Assembly: GCA_002313895.1 (NCBI GenBank)
Contig: DCAW01000003.1
Span: forward strand, 21,689 to 35,181
DNA from: Dehalococcoidia bacterium UBA1123
GTDB lineage: Bacteria; Chloroflexota; Dehalococcoidia; Lucifugimonadales; UBA1123
Direction of reading: 5' to 3'
DNA length: 13,493 nt
Position 1 is the first letter of the stretch. Each line of letters opens with the position of its first letter. Under the pieces are notes generated by a model. It saw only the letters and a program-made list of their open reading frames with translations, ran no database searches and was not told the DNA's origin. Shown here one piece after another: positions 1 through 7,246 of this stretch. The position numbers and the translations under genes were made by a program.

Positions 1-782
1 CCCTGAAACTTCGGCTCTCGGCGTTCGACGAAAGCCCGAAGTCCCTCTTTACGGTCCTCTGACGAGCCGGAGGCTGTGCTGGCCTGGCCTTCCATCCACA
101 GCTGTTCTTCAAAGGTGCGCTCGTGAGCCGTGTAAACCATCTTCTTGGTGAGGGCGTGGGCTATTGAGGGACCGCTCGCCAGTTTCTGGGCAAGCTCCAT
201 CGCAACTTCTGAAAGCTCGTCGTCAGGCACGACCCGGCTGACCATCCCGATGCGCTCTGCCTCCGAGGAGTCGATGATGTCTCCTGTGTACATGAGCTCC
301 AACGCTTTGGACATCCCAACGATAGTGGGCAGAGTCTGCGTGCATCCGTAGTCGGGCGAGAGAGCGCGCTTTGCGAAGATGGCCGAGAACCGCGCGCTTT
401 GGGCCGCGATGCGAATATCACATGCCAGAGCCAATCCGAAACCGGCCCCCACCGCTGCGCCGTTCACTGCCGCCACCGTCGGCCTCGGGAACTCCCGCAA
501 CAGCATGGCGTGATAGCCCAGAGGCATACGTATCGTCCTCAACAGGTCGTTGCTGCTGGGATGGCCTTTCCCTTCGCCCGCCGCAAGATCGGCGCCGGAG
601 CAGAATCCGCGCCCCGCTCCTGTTAGCAGCAGCGCACGAACTCCGTCCTTTTGGGCTCCGCCAATCGCGTCGGCCAGTTCCTCGGTCAAGGCGAGATTCA
701 GGGCGTTGAGAGTGTCCGGCCTGTTTAGCGTGATGACTGCAACGTCGCCGACCCGTTCAGAGATGATAGTCGTGTATCCCAT
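1..782 (-). CDS. Enoyl-CoA hydratase/isomerase (crotonase) family protein, PaaG-like, 3' end outside window
   Basis: This crotonase-fold enzyme acts on an acyl-CoA thioester in the cytoplasm. 260 residues are visible and only a few C-terminal residues should be missing, since the family is usually about 260 aa. The ATG at 782 has a perfect AGGAGG five bases upstream. The two oxyanion-hole segments are CSGADL (about residues 61-66) and NGAAVGAGFG (107-116). The two catalytic glutamates of classical enoyl-CoA hydratase are absent: G116 and F136 occupy those positions. Instead SPDYG carries Asp144 just after the proline, as in PaaG-type isomerases (compare the PDxG segment of 1,2-epoxyphenylacetyl-CoA isomerase). 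A double-bond or epoxide isomerase, or a thioester hydrolase, is therefore more likely than a standard beta-oxidation hydratase. No paa genes lie nearby, so the substrate is unknown. It is divergent from the NTF2-like gene. Confidence 0.93.
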   Translation of the reverse strand, partial: MGYTTIISERVGDVAVITLNRPDTLNALNLALTEELADAIGGAQKDGVRALLLTGAGRGFCSGADLAAGEGKGHPSSNDLLRTIRMPLGYHAMLLREFPRPTVAAVNGAAVGAGFGLALACDIRIAAQSARFSAIFAKRALSPDYGCTQTLPTIVGMSKALELMYTGDIIDSSEAERIGMVSRVVPDDELSEVAMELAQKLASGPSIAHALTKKMVYTAHERTFEEQLWMEGQASTASGSSEDRKEGLRAFVERREPKFQ

Positions 783-814
783 TATGTCCTCCTGTGATGG
801 GCGGATGGCTCCGG

Positions 815-843
815 TCAGGTTATCAGGTTTTTGGGGGTCAGGT
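815..843 (-). repeat. ACCTGA-type intergenic repeat (three hexamers)
   Basis: On the plus strand TCAGGT occurs at 815-820, 823-828 and 838-843, which is ACCTGA on the minus strand. The same unit recurs at 2391-2404 and at 9475-9591, always outside coding regions. Here it lies in the leader of the crotonase gene, between its start codon and the palindrome at 853-866. Function is unknown. Confidence 0.5.
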
Positions 844-852
844 CATTGGGTT

Positions 853-866
853 TCGTGATTTCACGA
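853..866. promoter_or_regulatory. Perfect inverted repeat TCGTGA-TT-TCACGA, possible operator
   Basis: Two perfectly complementary 6-bp arms are separated by two bases, forming a 14-bp palindrome with dyad symmetry. It lies about 70 bp upstream of the crotonase start and 13 bp before the -35 box of the divergent promoter at 879-907. That is where a dimeric repressor or activator serving both genes could bind. No regulator gene adjoins it, and a 14-bp palindrome can arise by chance, so the role is an inference. Confidence 0.3.
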
Positions 867-878
867 GGCTGTTGACGT

Positions 879-907
879 TTGACAGTTTGAAAGTGTGGAT
901 GTAAAGT
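879..907 (+). promoter_or_regulatory. Sigma-70-type promoter for the NTF2-like gene
   Basis: A perfect -35 hexamer TTGACA (879-884) is followed after 17 bp by TAAAGT (902-907), which matches the -10 consensus at four of six positions. Transcription would start near 914, giving a leader of about 70 nt before the TTG start at 984. Recognition is by consensus only. Confidence 0.5.
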
Positions 908-983
908 CTGTGCCAATCAGATCCGACGCTAGCATAAACTGGCTCGAATCTGCTTGGAAAATCTATGCTTAGAGGAGCTCCAA

Positions 984-1409
984 TTGTCCGATTCCGTTGA
1001 GCAGGCAAGAGCATCGTTCGAGCGATGGAATACTGCATTCAACGCCCGAGATAGGGACGCTATGGTCGCCGAGATGCACTTCCCCCATAGAAGGCTGTCC
1101 GGACAGAACCAGTTTCAGGTTTGGGAGACTGCTGACGATTTTTGGGCTTCCAGCGGCGACAATTTGACTGTCGGTCTCAAAGCTGAGGGATGGGACCACA
1201 CAGCGACGACCTCCATCGAGGCTGCCCAATCAGGCGAGGACAAAGTGCATCTCGCTATACATCAGTCCAGGCGACATGCTGATGGAACAGAATACAATGG
1301 ATTCCTGACCCTTTGGATATTTACCAAAATCGACGGACGCTGGGGCGTTCAGTTCCGCTCTTCCTTTCTCTCAGGAGCCGCGCAGACTAGAGGACACGCG
1401 CTAGGGTAG
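984..1409 (+). CDS. NTF2-like (SnoaL/DUF4440-type) domain protein
   Basis: A single NTF2-like cone-shaped domain of about 141 aa. The N-terminal helix carries the typical pattern of the fold (ARASFERWNTAFNARDRDAM). A beta-sheet core follows, with aromatic residues near the C-terminus (FLTLWIFTKIDGRWGVQFRSS). The fold occurs in ketosteroid isomerases, polyketide cyclases and many small stand-alone proteins of unknown role, and the sequence alone does not identify a reaction. I place the start at TTG 984 because AGGAG at 973-977 sits six bases upstream. An in-frame TTG at 954 would add ten residues but has no good ribosome site. The gene stands alone behind a near-consensus promoter. Confidence 0.8.
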   Translation: MSDSVEQARASFERWNTAFNARDRDAMVAEMHFPHRRLSGQNQFQVWETADDFWASSGDNLTVGLKAEGWDHTATTSIEAAQSGEDKVHLAIHQSRRHADGTEYNGFLTLWIFTKIDGRWGVQFRSSFLSGAAQTRGHALG

Positions 1410-1508
1410 TATTTCGGGATGGACGAGATATTCTGGGTGGATTATTCACAGCGCCGATTTGTCCCTTAAGAAACACGGATTAGAGTTCTCTCCCACTAGG
1501 ATTCACGG

Positions 1509-1885
1509 ATGCTTGATGACCAACAAAATGAACGACGACGAGTCCAAGGTCGCGATCCCAGGGCTTTTTATCAAGGCATGAACGAGGGTCGGCTTGCCCA
1601 GGGCTCCATGGACGATTGGATGATGGCATTCAGGTTCTTTTTTCGCCTGGTGACGCTTCCTATCTGGCTGCCGTACAAAGTTGGAAGATCATCAGGCTTA
1701 GGCGTGAGATGGCCGAGTTTGCGGCGGCGCGAGGAAGGAATCTTATCATTGGCGACCGCGCGGTGAGGGAGGTCACCCTTGCGTGGGTGGAGGACCATCC
1801 TCAAGAATTTGTCCTCGGAGAGTATGACCCTGCCGTTCCAAAATTACAGAGCGCTTCCAAGAAGTCGATGGACCGTCGAAGGTAA
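1509..1885 (+). pseudogene. Unrecognised small ORF, apparently broken by one missing base
   Basis: I do not recognise a family. One frame opens at ATG 1509 (AGGA seven bases upstream) and reads well through MNEGRLAQGSMDDWMMAFRF to the T6 run at 1638-1643. There a plausible protein continues in another frame: SPGDASYLAAVQSW, then a charged helix RLRREMAEFAAARGR, ending at 1885. Adding one T at the run joins them into a protein of about 125 aa. The frame after the run would otherwise start only at a weak TTG (1616). An alternative upstream frame from ATG 1528 would need a second added base at the T5 run (1565-1569). The whole 1410-1987 stretch holds nothing else. It could be a decayed gene, a sequencing error, or chance. 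Confidence 0.4.
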
Positions 1886-1987
1886 GGATGTGCCGTGGGC
1901 CGGCTCTGAAAATAAGCGCTTTCAGCTAGGAAACACCTTTTCAACATCACGTCGCTCAATATAGAACAATGCTAACGGGGAAAGTTT

Positions 1988-2374
1988 ATGATTCACCATT
2001 TCCAGCCGCCATTCATGCCCAAGTCAGACGCGCCCTACAGTCCGATGGTTCTGGACGAGAACTATGCTTATCTGTCAGGGCTGGTGGCTGCCGACTTTCC
2101 GGGAGGCCAGGCAGTTCTAGGAGATGTTGAGAAGGAAACTCAAGCAGTGATGACTGCGATCGGGAGGATGTTGTCGGAATTCAACCTCGACATGGGGCAG
2201 ATCGTACGGGTTGACGTGCATCTTGTGACGCTGGATGACTTCGACGCAATGGACGACGTCTACCGAGAGTTCTTCGAGAAAGACAAGTACCCGGCGAGAA
2301 CCACCACCCAATCGGCAGGGCTTTTCGGTGGGAGTCTCGTTGAAATCACCTGCATGGCGAGACGACGGCGGTAA
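1988..2374 (+). CDS. RidA family (YjgF/YER057c/UK114) protein
   Basis: A 128-aa protein covering the complete RidA domain. Classical RidA proteins are trimers that hydrolyse reactive enamine/imine intermediates from PLP enzymes to ketoacids plus ammonia. Many relatives have other or unknown substrates. Visible hallmarks are the LSGLVA strand (residues 29-34), the QIVRVDVHLVTLDDF segment (71-85) and YPARTTT with Arg104, which corresponds to the substrate-carboxylate-binding arginine of true RidA. Glu119 in LVEITC corresponds to the conserved glutamate. Keeping both residues favours imine deaminase activity over the inactive Rid subgroups. The ATG at 1988 follows a GGGGAAAG element. The C-terminus is basic (ARRRR). 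The stop codon lies within a hairpin, and the gene converges on the TolB-like gene. Confidence 0.92.
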   Translation: MIHHFQPPFMPKSDAPYSPMVLDENYAYLSGLVAADFPGGQAVLGDVEKETQAVMTAIGRMLSEFNLDMGQIVRVDVHLVTLDDFDAMDDVYREFFEKDKYPARTTTQSAGLFGGSLVEITCMARRRR

Positions 2375-2387
2375 CCGCGAGTTACCG
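2369..2387. other. Perfect hairpin between convergent genes
   Basis: CGGTAAC (2369-2375) pairs perfectly with GTTACCG (2381-2387) around a five-base loop. It spans the stop codon of the RidA gene and lies just before the end of the convergent TolB-like gene. No T-run follows on either strand, so it is not a classical intrinsic terminator. It could still help end transcription or stabilise transcript ends. Confidence 0.4.
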
Positions 2388-2390
2388 TCT

Positions 2391-2404
2391 ACCTGACACC
2401 TGAA
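2391..2404 (+). repeat. ACCTGA-type intergenic repeat (two units)
   Basis: ACCTGACACCTGAA contains two ACCTGA units seven bases apart. It is identical over 14 bases to 9569-9582, more than 7 kb away. It fills the space between the RidA stop and the TolB-like stop (2405). Confidence 0.55.
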
Positions 2405-3418
2405 TTACCAGGCTGGATTAGTGTCCTGGGCGCTGTTATTGGTGAGGCGTTTCTGACTCTTGCCGTCGGCGCTCATCAAGAAAATGTCGGCATCGCCGTC
2501 CAGGTAAGACACGAATGCGATCTGCTTGCCTCCCGGAGACCACACTGGTTGGTTGTCCACTATAGTGTTGAAAGTCAGGCGCGTGGGTCGCGCGCCTGAC
2601 TTGGTGACGGTGTAGATTTCAGGGTTGCCGTCGCGCTCCGAGACGAACAGCAGGGACTGGCCGTTGGGCGACCATGAGAGGTGGTACTCCGGGGCATCGC
2701 TCTCGGTCAGACGCTTGAGATTGCCGCCGTCGGCATCCATCATGTAAATTTCAGCGTTTTTATCTCGGGTGGACAAGAAGGCCAGTTGCCGGGAATCGGG
2801 AGACCAGATGGGGTTATAGTCCAGTGCATCGGTCACTCGGTACTCGTTCACGCCGTCGGGGTTTCGGATGTATATTCCCTGGTCTGGCCCGCTCTGCACT
2901 GTGAAAGCCACGGAGTTGCCATCGCTGGACCAGTCTCCCACCTGGTCGCCTCCAATCGAGGTGAGCAAGGCAGTCTTCTCCTCGCTGACTAACGTCACAT
3001 AAATGTTGGAGTTAGCGCCGTCATTCTTCACATACGCAATGCGGTCATTGGAAGGCGACCATCGTTGGCTGCTGTGTTCCGCGCTGCTATGGGTCAGGCG
3101 TGAGCGGTCGGTGCCGTCGATGCGCATCACCTCCACGGCGGTGTCCCCCGGCACTCCAGACAAGAAAGAGACGAGCCTACGGTTCGGAGACACCACGGGA
3201 GTGAACTCGGGGGTCCGAGTATTGGTCAGATTGGTCAGCTTCTCTCCATTGGCGTTGACCGAGTAAATCTCCAGGTTGCCGTCTCGGTCCGAGGTGAAGA
3301 CGATAGAAGATGCGGGCGAGCTGCAACCCAGCCCCGCCAGAATAAGAATTACGACAATTGTCAAAGCAACTTTGGTAAACAAAAGGCCACCCCGCATGTG
3401 CCAGAACCTACCAGCCAT
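2405..3418 (-). CDS. TolB-like PD40 beta-propeller protein, probable lipoprotein
   Basis: A 337-aa exported protein. Residues 10-31 form a hydrophobic signal segment ending in GLGC (Cys32). The context resembles a lipobox, but position -3 is Gly rather than Leu, so lipidation is likely but not certain. The rest is about seven PD40/WD40-like blades of the TolB type, each with a pattern like SxRDGNxEIY...DGxxxxRLT...WSPDGxxIAF, from about residue 39 to the end. The TolB N-terminal domain and a Pal/TolA context are absent, so this is a stand-alone propeller, probably a protein-interaction or ligand-binding scaffold outside the membrane. The start is ATG 3418. An internal ATG (residue 8, at 3397) would also keep the signal segment. 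Upstream DNA is shared with the divergent MFS gene. Confidence 0.87.
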   Translation of the reverse strand: MAGRFWHMRGGLLFTKVALTIVVILILAGLGCSSPASSIVFTSDRDGNLEIYSVNANGEKLTNLTNTRTPEFTPVVSPNRRLVSFLSGVPGDTAVEVMRIDGTDRSRLTHSSAEHSSQRWSPSNDRIAYVKNDGANSNIYVTLVSEEKTALLTSIGGDQVGDWSSDGNSVAFTVQSGPDQGIYIRNPDGVNEYRVTDALDYNPIWSPDSRQLAFLSTRDKNAEIYMMDADGGNLKRLTESDAPEYHLSWSPNGQSLLFVSERDGNPEIYTVTKSGARPTRLTFNTIVDNQPVWSPGGKQIAFVSYLDGDADIFLMSADGKSQKRLTNNSAQDTNPAW

Positions 3419-3662
3419 TCAGAATATCAGTCGAGAGCATACATCAAAAAAGGCAATATAGCTAACCTAATTAAAACTGGGATTGAGAAGACATCCAAAG
3501 TATTTCAACGCTTCAGGGGGCCATATTGGAGGTATGCTACCATAGGCTCCGGCATTCCAACCAAGACTGGTTTAGGCCTTCGCATGCCCGATTTCAGCCA
3601 TGTGGGCCGCCACGATTCCTCGTCCTCTTGAGTTCTTCAAAACTTTTCTAAGGCTCATGTAA

Positions 3663-4910
3663 TTGCGATTCAAAAAATTCGACCCGATACCCGTGTATCT
3701 GCTGATGGGATTCGTTGAGGGCGCTGGATTCGCGTGCTTTGCGACCATGGCAGCTGTTTATCGAATCACGGAGGCGGGGCTCAACCCCCTGGAGCTGATC
3801 TTGGTGGGCACGGCGCTGGAAGCGGCGGTGTTTCTATTCGAGATACCAACAGGCGTTGTGGCCGATGTGTTCAGCCGTAGATTGTCCCTCATAATAGGGT
3901 TCGCTCTGACCGGGGCCGGGATAATGCTGGAGGGAGCGTACCCGCTGTTCGGCACGATTCTGCTGGCCCAGGCAGTTTGGGGGGTCGGCTACACATTCAC
4001 CAGCGGAGCGCGTCAGGCGTGGCTGGCCGACGAACTCGGCGACGACGGTGGGGTTGGAGACGTGTTTCTTCGAGGCTCCCAATTCACACGGATGGGCAGG
4101 TTGTTGGGCATTGGCCTGAGCGTGGCGCTGGCTTCGGCGTTCATCGCCCTGTCCCTGATCGTCGGAGGGGCGATCATATTATGTTTGGCCGTCGTGCTGG
4201 TTTTCGTGATGCCGGAGCGGGGATTCACCCCGACCCCGCGCTCCGAGCGTCAGACGTGGAGCTCCATGAAGACCACTTTGAGTTCTGGAATAACGGCGGT
4301 CCGGATGCACCACGTCCTGATGGCAGTTATCGTAATTGAACTGTTCTACGGGGCGTCCAGTGAACCATTCGACAGGTTTTGGGAAAAGCACATGCTTGAC
4401 TCCTTCGCGTTCCCGGCTATTTGGAATCTTAATTTTGTGGTGTGGTTCGGAATAATCGAAGTTATCGTGCTGGTATTCGGCATAGGGGCGACGGCTCTCC
4501 TTCGTCGGGCAGTGGACGTTGACCTAGCTGGCGTGCCCCTGAGAATCCTCACGGGCGCAAACGGGCTAACTATGGGCGCGGCGCTGGTCTTCGCGCTATC
4601 GGGAAACTTCGCTCTGTCTGTCTCAATGGTGCTACTCACTGCGCTTGTGCGGAGCGCAACAGGCCCGGTTGTGGACGCCTGGCTCAACCAGATGGTGGAG
4701 TCAAGATACAAAGCAACTGTGTTCTCTCTGCACAGTCAGTCTAATGCATTTGGGCAGGTGGTTTTAGGTCCTGTCATGGGCGGGATCGCGATACTGACAT
4801 CGGTTCGCGCCGCGCTAATTGGGGTTGCGGTTCTGCTGGTTCCTCCCCAGGGGATATACGCGTGGCTGGGGTTGCGGCGCTCGGAGGGTGACTCCGAAAA
4901 ACAAAAGTAA
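3663..4910 (+). CDS. Major facilitator superfamily transporter
   Basis: A 415-aa polytopic membrane protein with around a dozen hydrophobic segments and a short hydrophilic tail rich in Glu/Lys. The stretch EIPTGVVADVFSRR (residues 60-73) is the MFS loop 2-3 signature, and EIPTG is typical of the DHA3-like drug-exporter branch. A central hydrophilic stretch (PERGFTPTPRSERQTW) marks the loop between the two six-helix halves. The likely role is proton-coupled efflux, with unknown substrate. The start is a TTG at 3663 with a weak AAGG upstream; no in-frame ATG precedes it. The nearest alternative is GTG eleven codons in, inside the first helix. It stands alone, with 55 bp to the sigma factor gene downstream on the same strand. 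Confidence 0.88.
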   Translation: MRFKKFDPIPVYLLMGFVEGAGFACFATMAAVYRITEAGLNPLELILVGTALEAAVFLFEIPTGVVADVFSRRLSLIIGFALTGAGIMLEGAYPLFGTILLAQAVWGVGYTFTSGARQAWLADELGDDGGVGDVFLRGSQFTRMGRLLGIGLSVALASAFIALSLIVGGAIILCLAVVLVFVMPERGFTPTPRSERQTWSSMKTTLSSGITAVRMHHVLMAVIVIELFYGASSEPFDRFWEKHMLDSFAFPAIWNLNFVVWFGIIEVIVLVFGIGATALLRRAVDVDLAGVPLRILTGANGLTMGAALVFALSGNFALSVSMVLLTALVRSATGPVVDAWLNQMVESRYKATVFSLHSQSNAFGQVVLGPVMGGIAILTSVRAALIGVAVLLVPPQGIYAWLGLRRSEGDSEKQK

Positions 4911-4965
4911 CCTCTCGGGCGGTTGTTGGCACTACATATTGAACGCGTTCGATCAAGGGATTCAG

Positions 4966-5564
4966 ATGGATCAAATGTTAGATGCCGAACTGGCAGCTCT
5001 GGCCAGAGCAAGAGACCGTGACGCCTTCGGGAAACTGGCGGAACGATATTCTCTGATGGCTCGGCGTGTGGTATACCGTGCCCTCAGTCATCACGACGCC
5101 GCTCAAGAGATCACTCAAGAGGCCATAGTGCAGGCTACCTGTCGTTGGACAGACTGCGGAACCCGGATCGGTTCCAAAGCTGGCTGTACAGAATCGTCCT
5201 GAATCTCTGCCGGCATCACATCCGAGATCGAGCCGCGAATCGCACGCTGTCCTACAAGTCGTTAGTTGGTGGAACCACTGGCGCCGGACTTCTGACGTCG
5301 GACACCGAGCCTGGGCTCCAGGAAGTGGCCGAGGCCCGCGAATTGGCTCGATCTGTCAGAGACGCGGTGGACATGCTCTCGCCTTCGAATCGGGGAGCGA
5401 AGTTGATGTACTACTTCGACCAGCCAACCGTTCGGGAGATAGCCCTGCACCTGGGAATCTCAATATCGGCGGTCAAGGGGAGGCTTCACAAGTCACGGAA
5501 CATTCTTCGCGAGACACTAGAGCCGTTGACCGCATTGTTGGAGGGTGTATCCGCTCGAGCGTAA
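4966..5564 (+). pseudogene. ECF-type RNA polymerase sigma factor, interrupted by a one-base frameshift
   Basis: An extracytoplasmic-function sigma factor that would recruit RNA polymerase to a specific promoter set. ATG 4966 follows AGGGA by five bases. Region 2 begins with DAFGKLAERYSLMARRVVYR and proceeds to HHDAAQEITQEAIVQA, then the frame is lost near 5134-5136. The second frame continues exactly where expected with YLSLDRLRNPDRFQSWLYRI, then region 4 (about SPSNRGAKLMYYF, then a helix-turn-helix with REIALHLGISISAVKGRLHK) to the stop at 5564. Restoring one base between GC and TAC yields 199 aa, normal for the family. No slippery heptamer is present, so programmed frameshifting is unlikely. 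As given, only fragments would be made. No anti-sigma gene adjoins it. The DUF151 gene follows after 6 nt, probably co-transcribed. Confidence 0.85.
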
Positions 5565-5570
5565 GAAGAA

Positions 5571-6203
5571 ATGAAAGCCATGGTCAAGGTCTCGATTGCT
5601 GACGTCCTGGGAATAGAGAACACCGACGAGGAGATGGCCAGGACCACCCAACAATTTGTGGTCGTGCTGAAACAAGATGGTGGTAACAGAGCGTTCCCGA
5701 TATGGGTCGGCCCCGCAGAGGGCGAGGCGATTGTGATGGGGTTGAAAGACATCCAGCTTCCCAGACCGATGACCCACAATTTTATCGCGAATCTGCTGGA
5801 CGCGGCGGGCGTGGAGATTGAGGAGGTGCGGGTGGAGGTTGTTGAAAGGGACACATTCATTGGCGTCGCGAAGATAAGGGTTGGGGATGTTGTGAGTGAA
5901 GTCGATGCCCGACCGAGCGATGTCTTTGCCCTGGCGGTGCGGACCGGCGCTCCTATATATGCTGCCGAAGACGTAATTGACCGCGCAGGAGTAGAAATCC
6001 CTCTCGAAACCTCTCCAGCATTAAAATGCGAGGCCGAGATCACGAACATGGGCAAGTTAGCCGAAGATATGATCAACTCCATGCAGAAAGCCAGCGAGCA
6101 ACGCTCAGAAGCTCAGGTGACCCATAGCACAGAAGAATTGTCGGACCGAATGAAGAACATGGCTCGCAATATCATCGGCCAGGTGTTCGGCGGATCGGCC
6201 TAA
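5571..6203 (+). CDS. Bifunctional nuclease (BFN/DUF151) domain protein
   Basis: A 210-aa cytoplasmic protein. Residues 1-140 form the BFN domain with its recognisable blocks: FPIWVGPAEGEAI (42-54), RPMTHNFIANLL (65-76) and VDARPSDVFALAVR (111-124). BFN proteins have been reported to have RNase/DNase activity in plants, but the biochemical role in most bacteria is unsettled. The C-terminal 70 residues are predicted helical and charged (for instance MQKASEQRSEAQ and TEELSDRMKNMARN), longer than in minimal DUF151 proteins, and could mediate multimerisation or partner binding. The start is ATG 5571, six bases after the sigma factor stop, so translational coupling is likely. ATG 5580 is an alternative. 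The sigma-DUF151 pairing suggests a link between transcription response and nucleic-acid processing, which is inference. Confidence 0.87.
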   Translation: MKAMVKVSIADVLGIENTDEEMARTTQQFVVVLKQDGGNRAFPIWVGPAEGEAIVMGLKDIQLPRPMTHNFIANLLDAAGVEIEEVRVEVVERDTFIGVAKIRVGDVVSEVDARPSDVFALAVRTGAPIYAAEDVIDRAGVEIPLETSPALKCEAEITNMGKLAEDMINSMQKASEQRSEAQVTHSTEELSDRMKNMARNIIGQVFGGSA

Positions 6204-6219
6204 TCTGCGGCGTTCCTCA

Positions 6220-6729
6220 TTATCCACCATTCTCAAGCGCCCGCGCCCGCAGATAATCCTTGTAGCTAGCGTCCTGGTTGCCCTTCATATGGTGGATGAT
6301 GCCGCGATGCCTGAACGCGCTCCAGTGGGAAGGGTCCAGCTCGATGGCCCTGTCTAAATCCGCCAGCGCCATGTCCAACTCTTCAAGCTCTGAATATGCG
6401 AGCCCCCGGTTGTGGTAGGCGTCTCGATACGTCGGGCCGAGCTCTATCGCTCTGGTGATGTCGCGGATGGCCGACTGAGGGTCGTTGGTGCAAAGATGCG
6501 CCACGCCCCGGTTGTTGTGGGCCATGACATTGTCCGGCTCCATCTCGATCACCCGTGTCATGTCCCTCTTGGTCTCCTCATACTCGCCCTTGTTGGAGTG
6601 GGCGTTGCCTCGACGGAAGTAGGCGCGGACGTCGTTCGAGTCCAGCCCAATGATCTCGGTCATCTCAGCGATGATCGTGTCAAGGTCTTCGTCGGGTTTG
6701 GGGTTGGGAATCAGTTGCTCGAAATTCAC
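6220..6729 (-). CDS. Tetratricopeptide repeat (TPR) protein
   Basis: A 169-aa protein built almost entirely of TPRs. Four consecutive 34-residue repeats are visible at about 33-66, 67-100, 101-134 and 135-168, with the usual pattern AYxxRGxAxxxxGxYexAxxDxxRAIELxPxx. There is no signal peptide or membrane segment, so it should be a cytoplasmic protein-interaction scaffold; the partner is unknown. The start is GTG 6729 with GAAGG six bases upstream. The gene converges on the DUF151 gene (16 bp apart) and is divergent from the VOC gene. Confidence 0.88.
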   Translation of the reverse strand: MNFEQLIPNPKPDEDLDTIIAEMTEIIGLDSNDVRAYFRRGNAHSNKGEYEETKRDMTRVIEMEPDNVMAHNNRGVAHLCTNDPQSAIRDITRAIELGPTYRDAYHNRGLAYSELEELDMALADLDRAIELDPSHWSAFRHRGIIHHMKGNQDASYKDYLRARALENGG

Positions 6730-6764
6730 GGGAGTGCCTTCAGGTTTGCTTAAGAGTACGGTAG

Positions 6765-6770
6765 ATTATA
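6765..6770 (-). promoter_or_regulatory. Possible -10 box for the TPR gene
   Basis: A perfect TATAAT on the minus strand lies 36 bp upstream of the GTG start of the TPR gene. No good -35 hexamer is seen 16-18 bp upstream, so support is limited to the -10 match and its position in the divergent intergenic region. Confidence 0.3.
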
Positions 6771-6817
6771 CATCTCGCTATCGCAACGACGTTTGTATCG
6801 ACCGAAGGAGATAGACT

Positions 6818-7186
6818 GTGCCCCTGAGCGTAAATGCCTTCATATTCGATTGTCACAACCCTGGGGAGTTGGCCCGATTCTGGAGCGTTGCTCTGGACTA
6901 CAAGATCACGGCGGAAGAGAACGAAGCCATTGCGACTCCCTCCGATGCACACTCTTCACGACTGATGTTTCTCAAAGTCCCAGAAGGCAAGACTGTCAAG
7001 AATCGCGTTCACCTGGACCTGCGGCCCAGCGACACATCCAGAGATGCTGAAGTAGATAGATTCATTGGTCTGGGAGCGCGGAAGGTCGCGGACTTCAATG
7101 AGCATTCCTGGGCGTGGACGGTCCTGTTGGACCCGGAAGGCAACGAGTTCCGCGTCGAACAGCCGATTGACGCTTCAATGGCATGA
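6818..7186 (+). CDS. VOC superfamily (glyoxalase-like) protein
   Basis: A 122-aa single-domain member of the vicinal-oxygen-chelate superfamily (glyoxalase, dioxygenase, fosfomycin/bleomycin resistance). The pattern fits the Glyoxalase_6-like group: CHNPGELARFWSVALDY (residues 12-28), KNRVHLDLRP (61-70) with a potential metal ligand His65, and the C-terminal block VLLDPEGNEFRVEQP (102-116) with Glu110/Glu114. The reaction cannot be assigned, since members range from isomerases to antibiotic-binding proteins. The start is GTG 6818 with a strong AAGGAG seven bases upstream. The methyltransferase remnant follows 60 bp downstream on the same strand. Confidence 0.85.
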   Translation: MPLSVNAFIFDCHNPGELARFWSVALDYKITAEENEAIATPSDAHSSRLMFLKVPEGKTVKNRVHLDLRPSDTSRDAEVDRFIGLGARKVADFNEHSWAWTVLLDPEGNEFRVEQPIDASMA

Positions 7187-7246
7187 TGCTACGGTCTCGT
7201 CTGACCGGCTTATGCTGCTACAAAAATGCAGAAGTGAGGAACCCCT

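Noticed and set aside
145..858. Several plus-strand ORFs over the crotonase gene
   Set aside because: They are antisense to a complete, motif-rich minus-strand gene and encode low-complexity Arg/Ser/Pro sequence.
1938..1965. TTTTCA-16-TATAGA as a promoter for the RidA gene
   Set aside because: Only four of six matches in each box with a short spacer; too weak in AT-richer intergenic DNA.
3398..3631. Plus-strand ORF across the TolB/MFS intergenic region
   Set aside because: No ribosome site, no family-like pattern, and it overlaps the signal peptide coding region on the other strand; the gap is more likely a divergent promoter region.
5134..5136. Programmed ribosomal frameshift in the sigma factor
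   Set aside because: No slippery heptamer, stop codon context or downstream pseudoknot is evident; a simple missing base is the better explanation.
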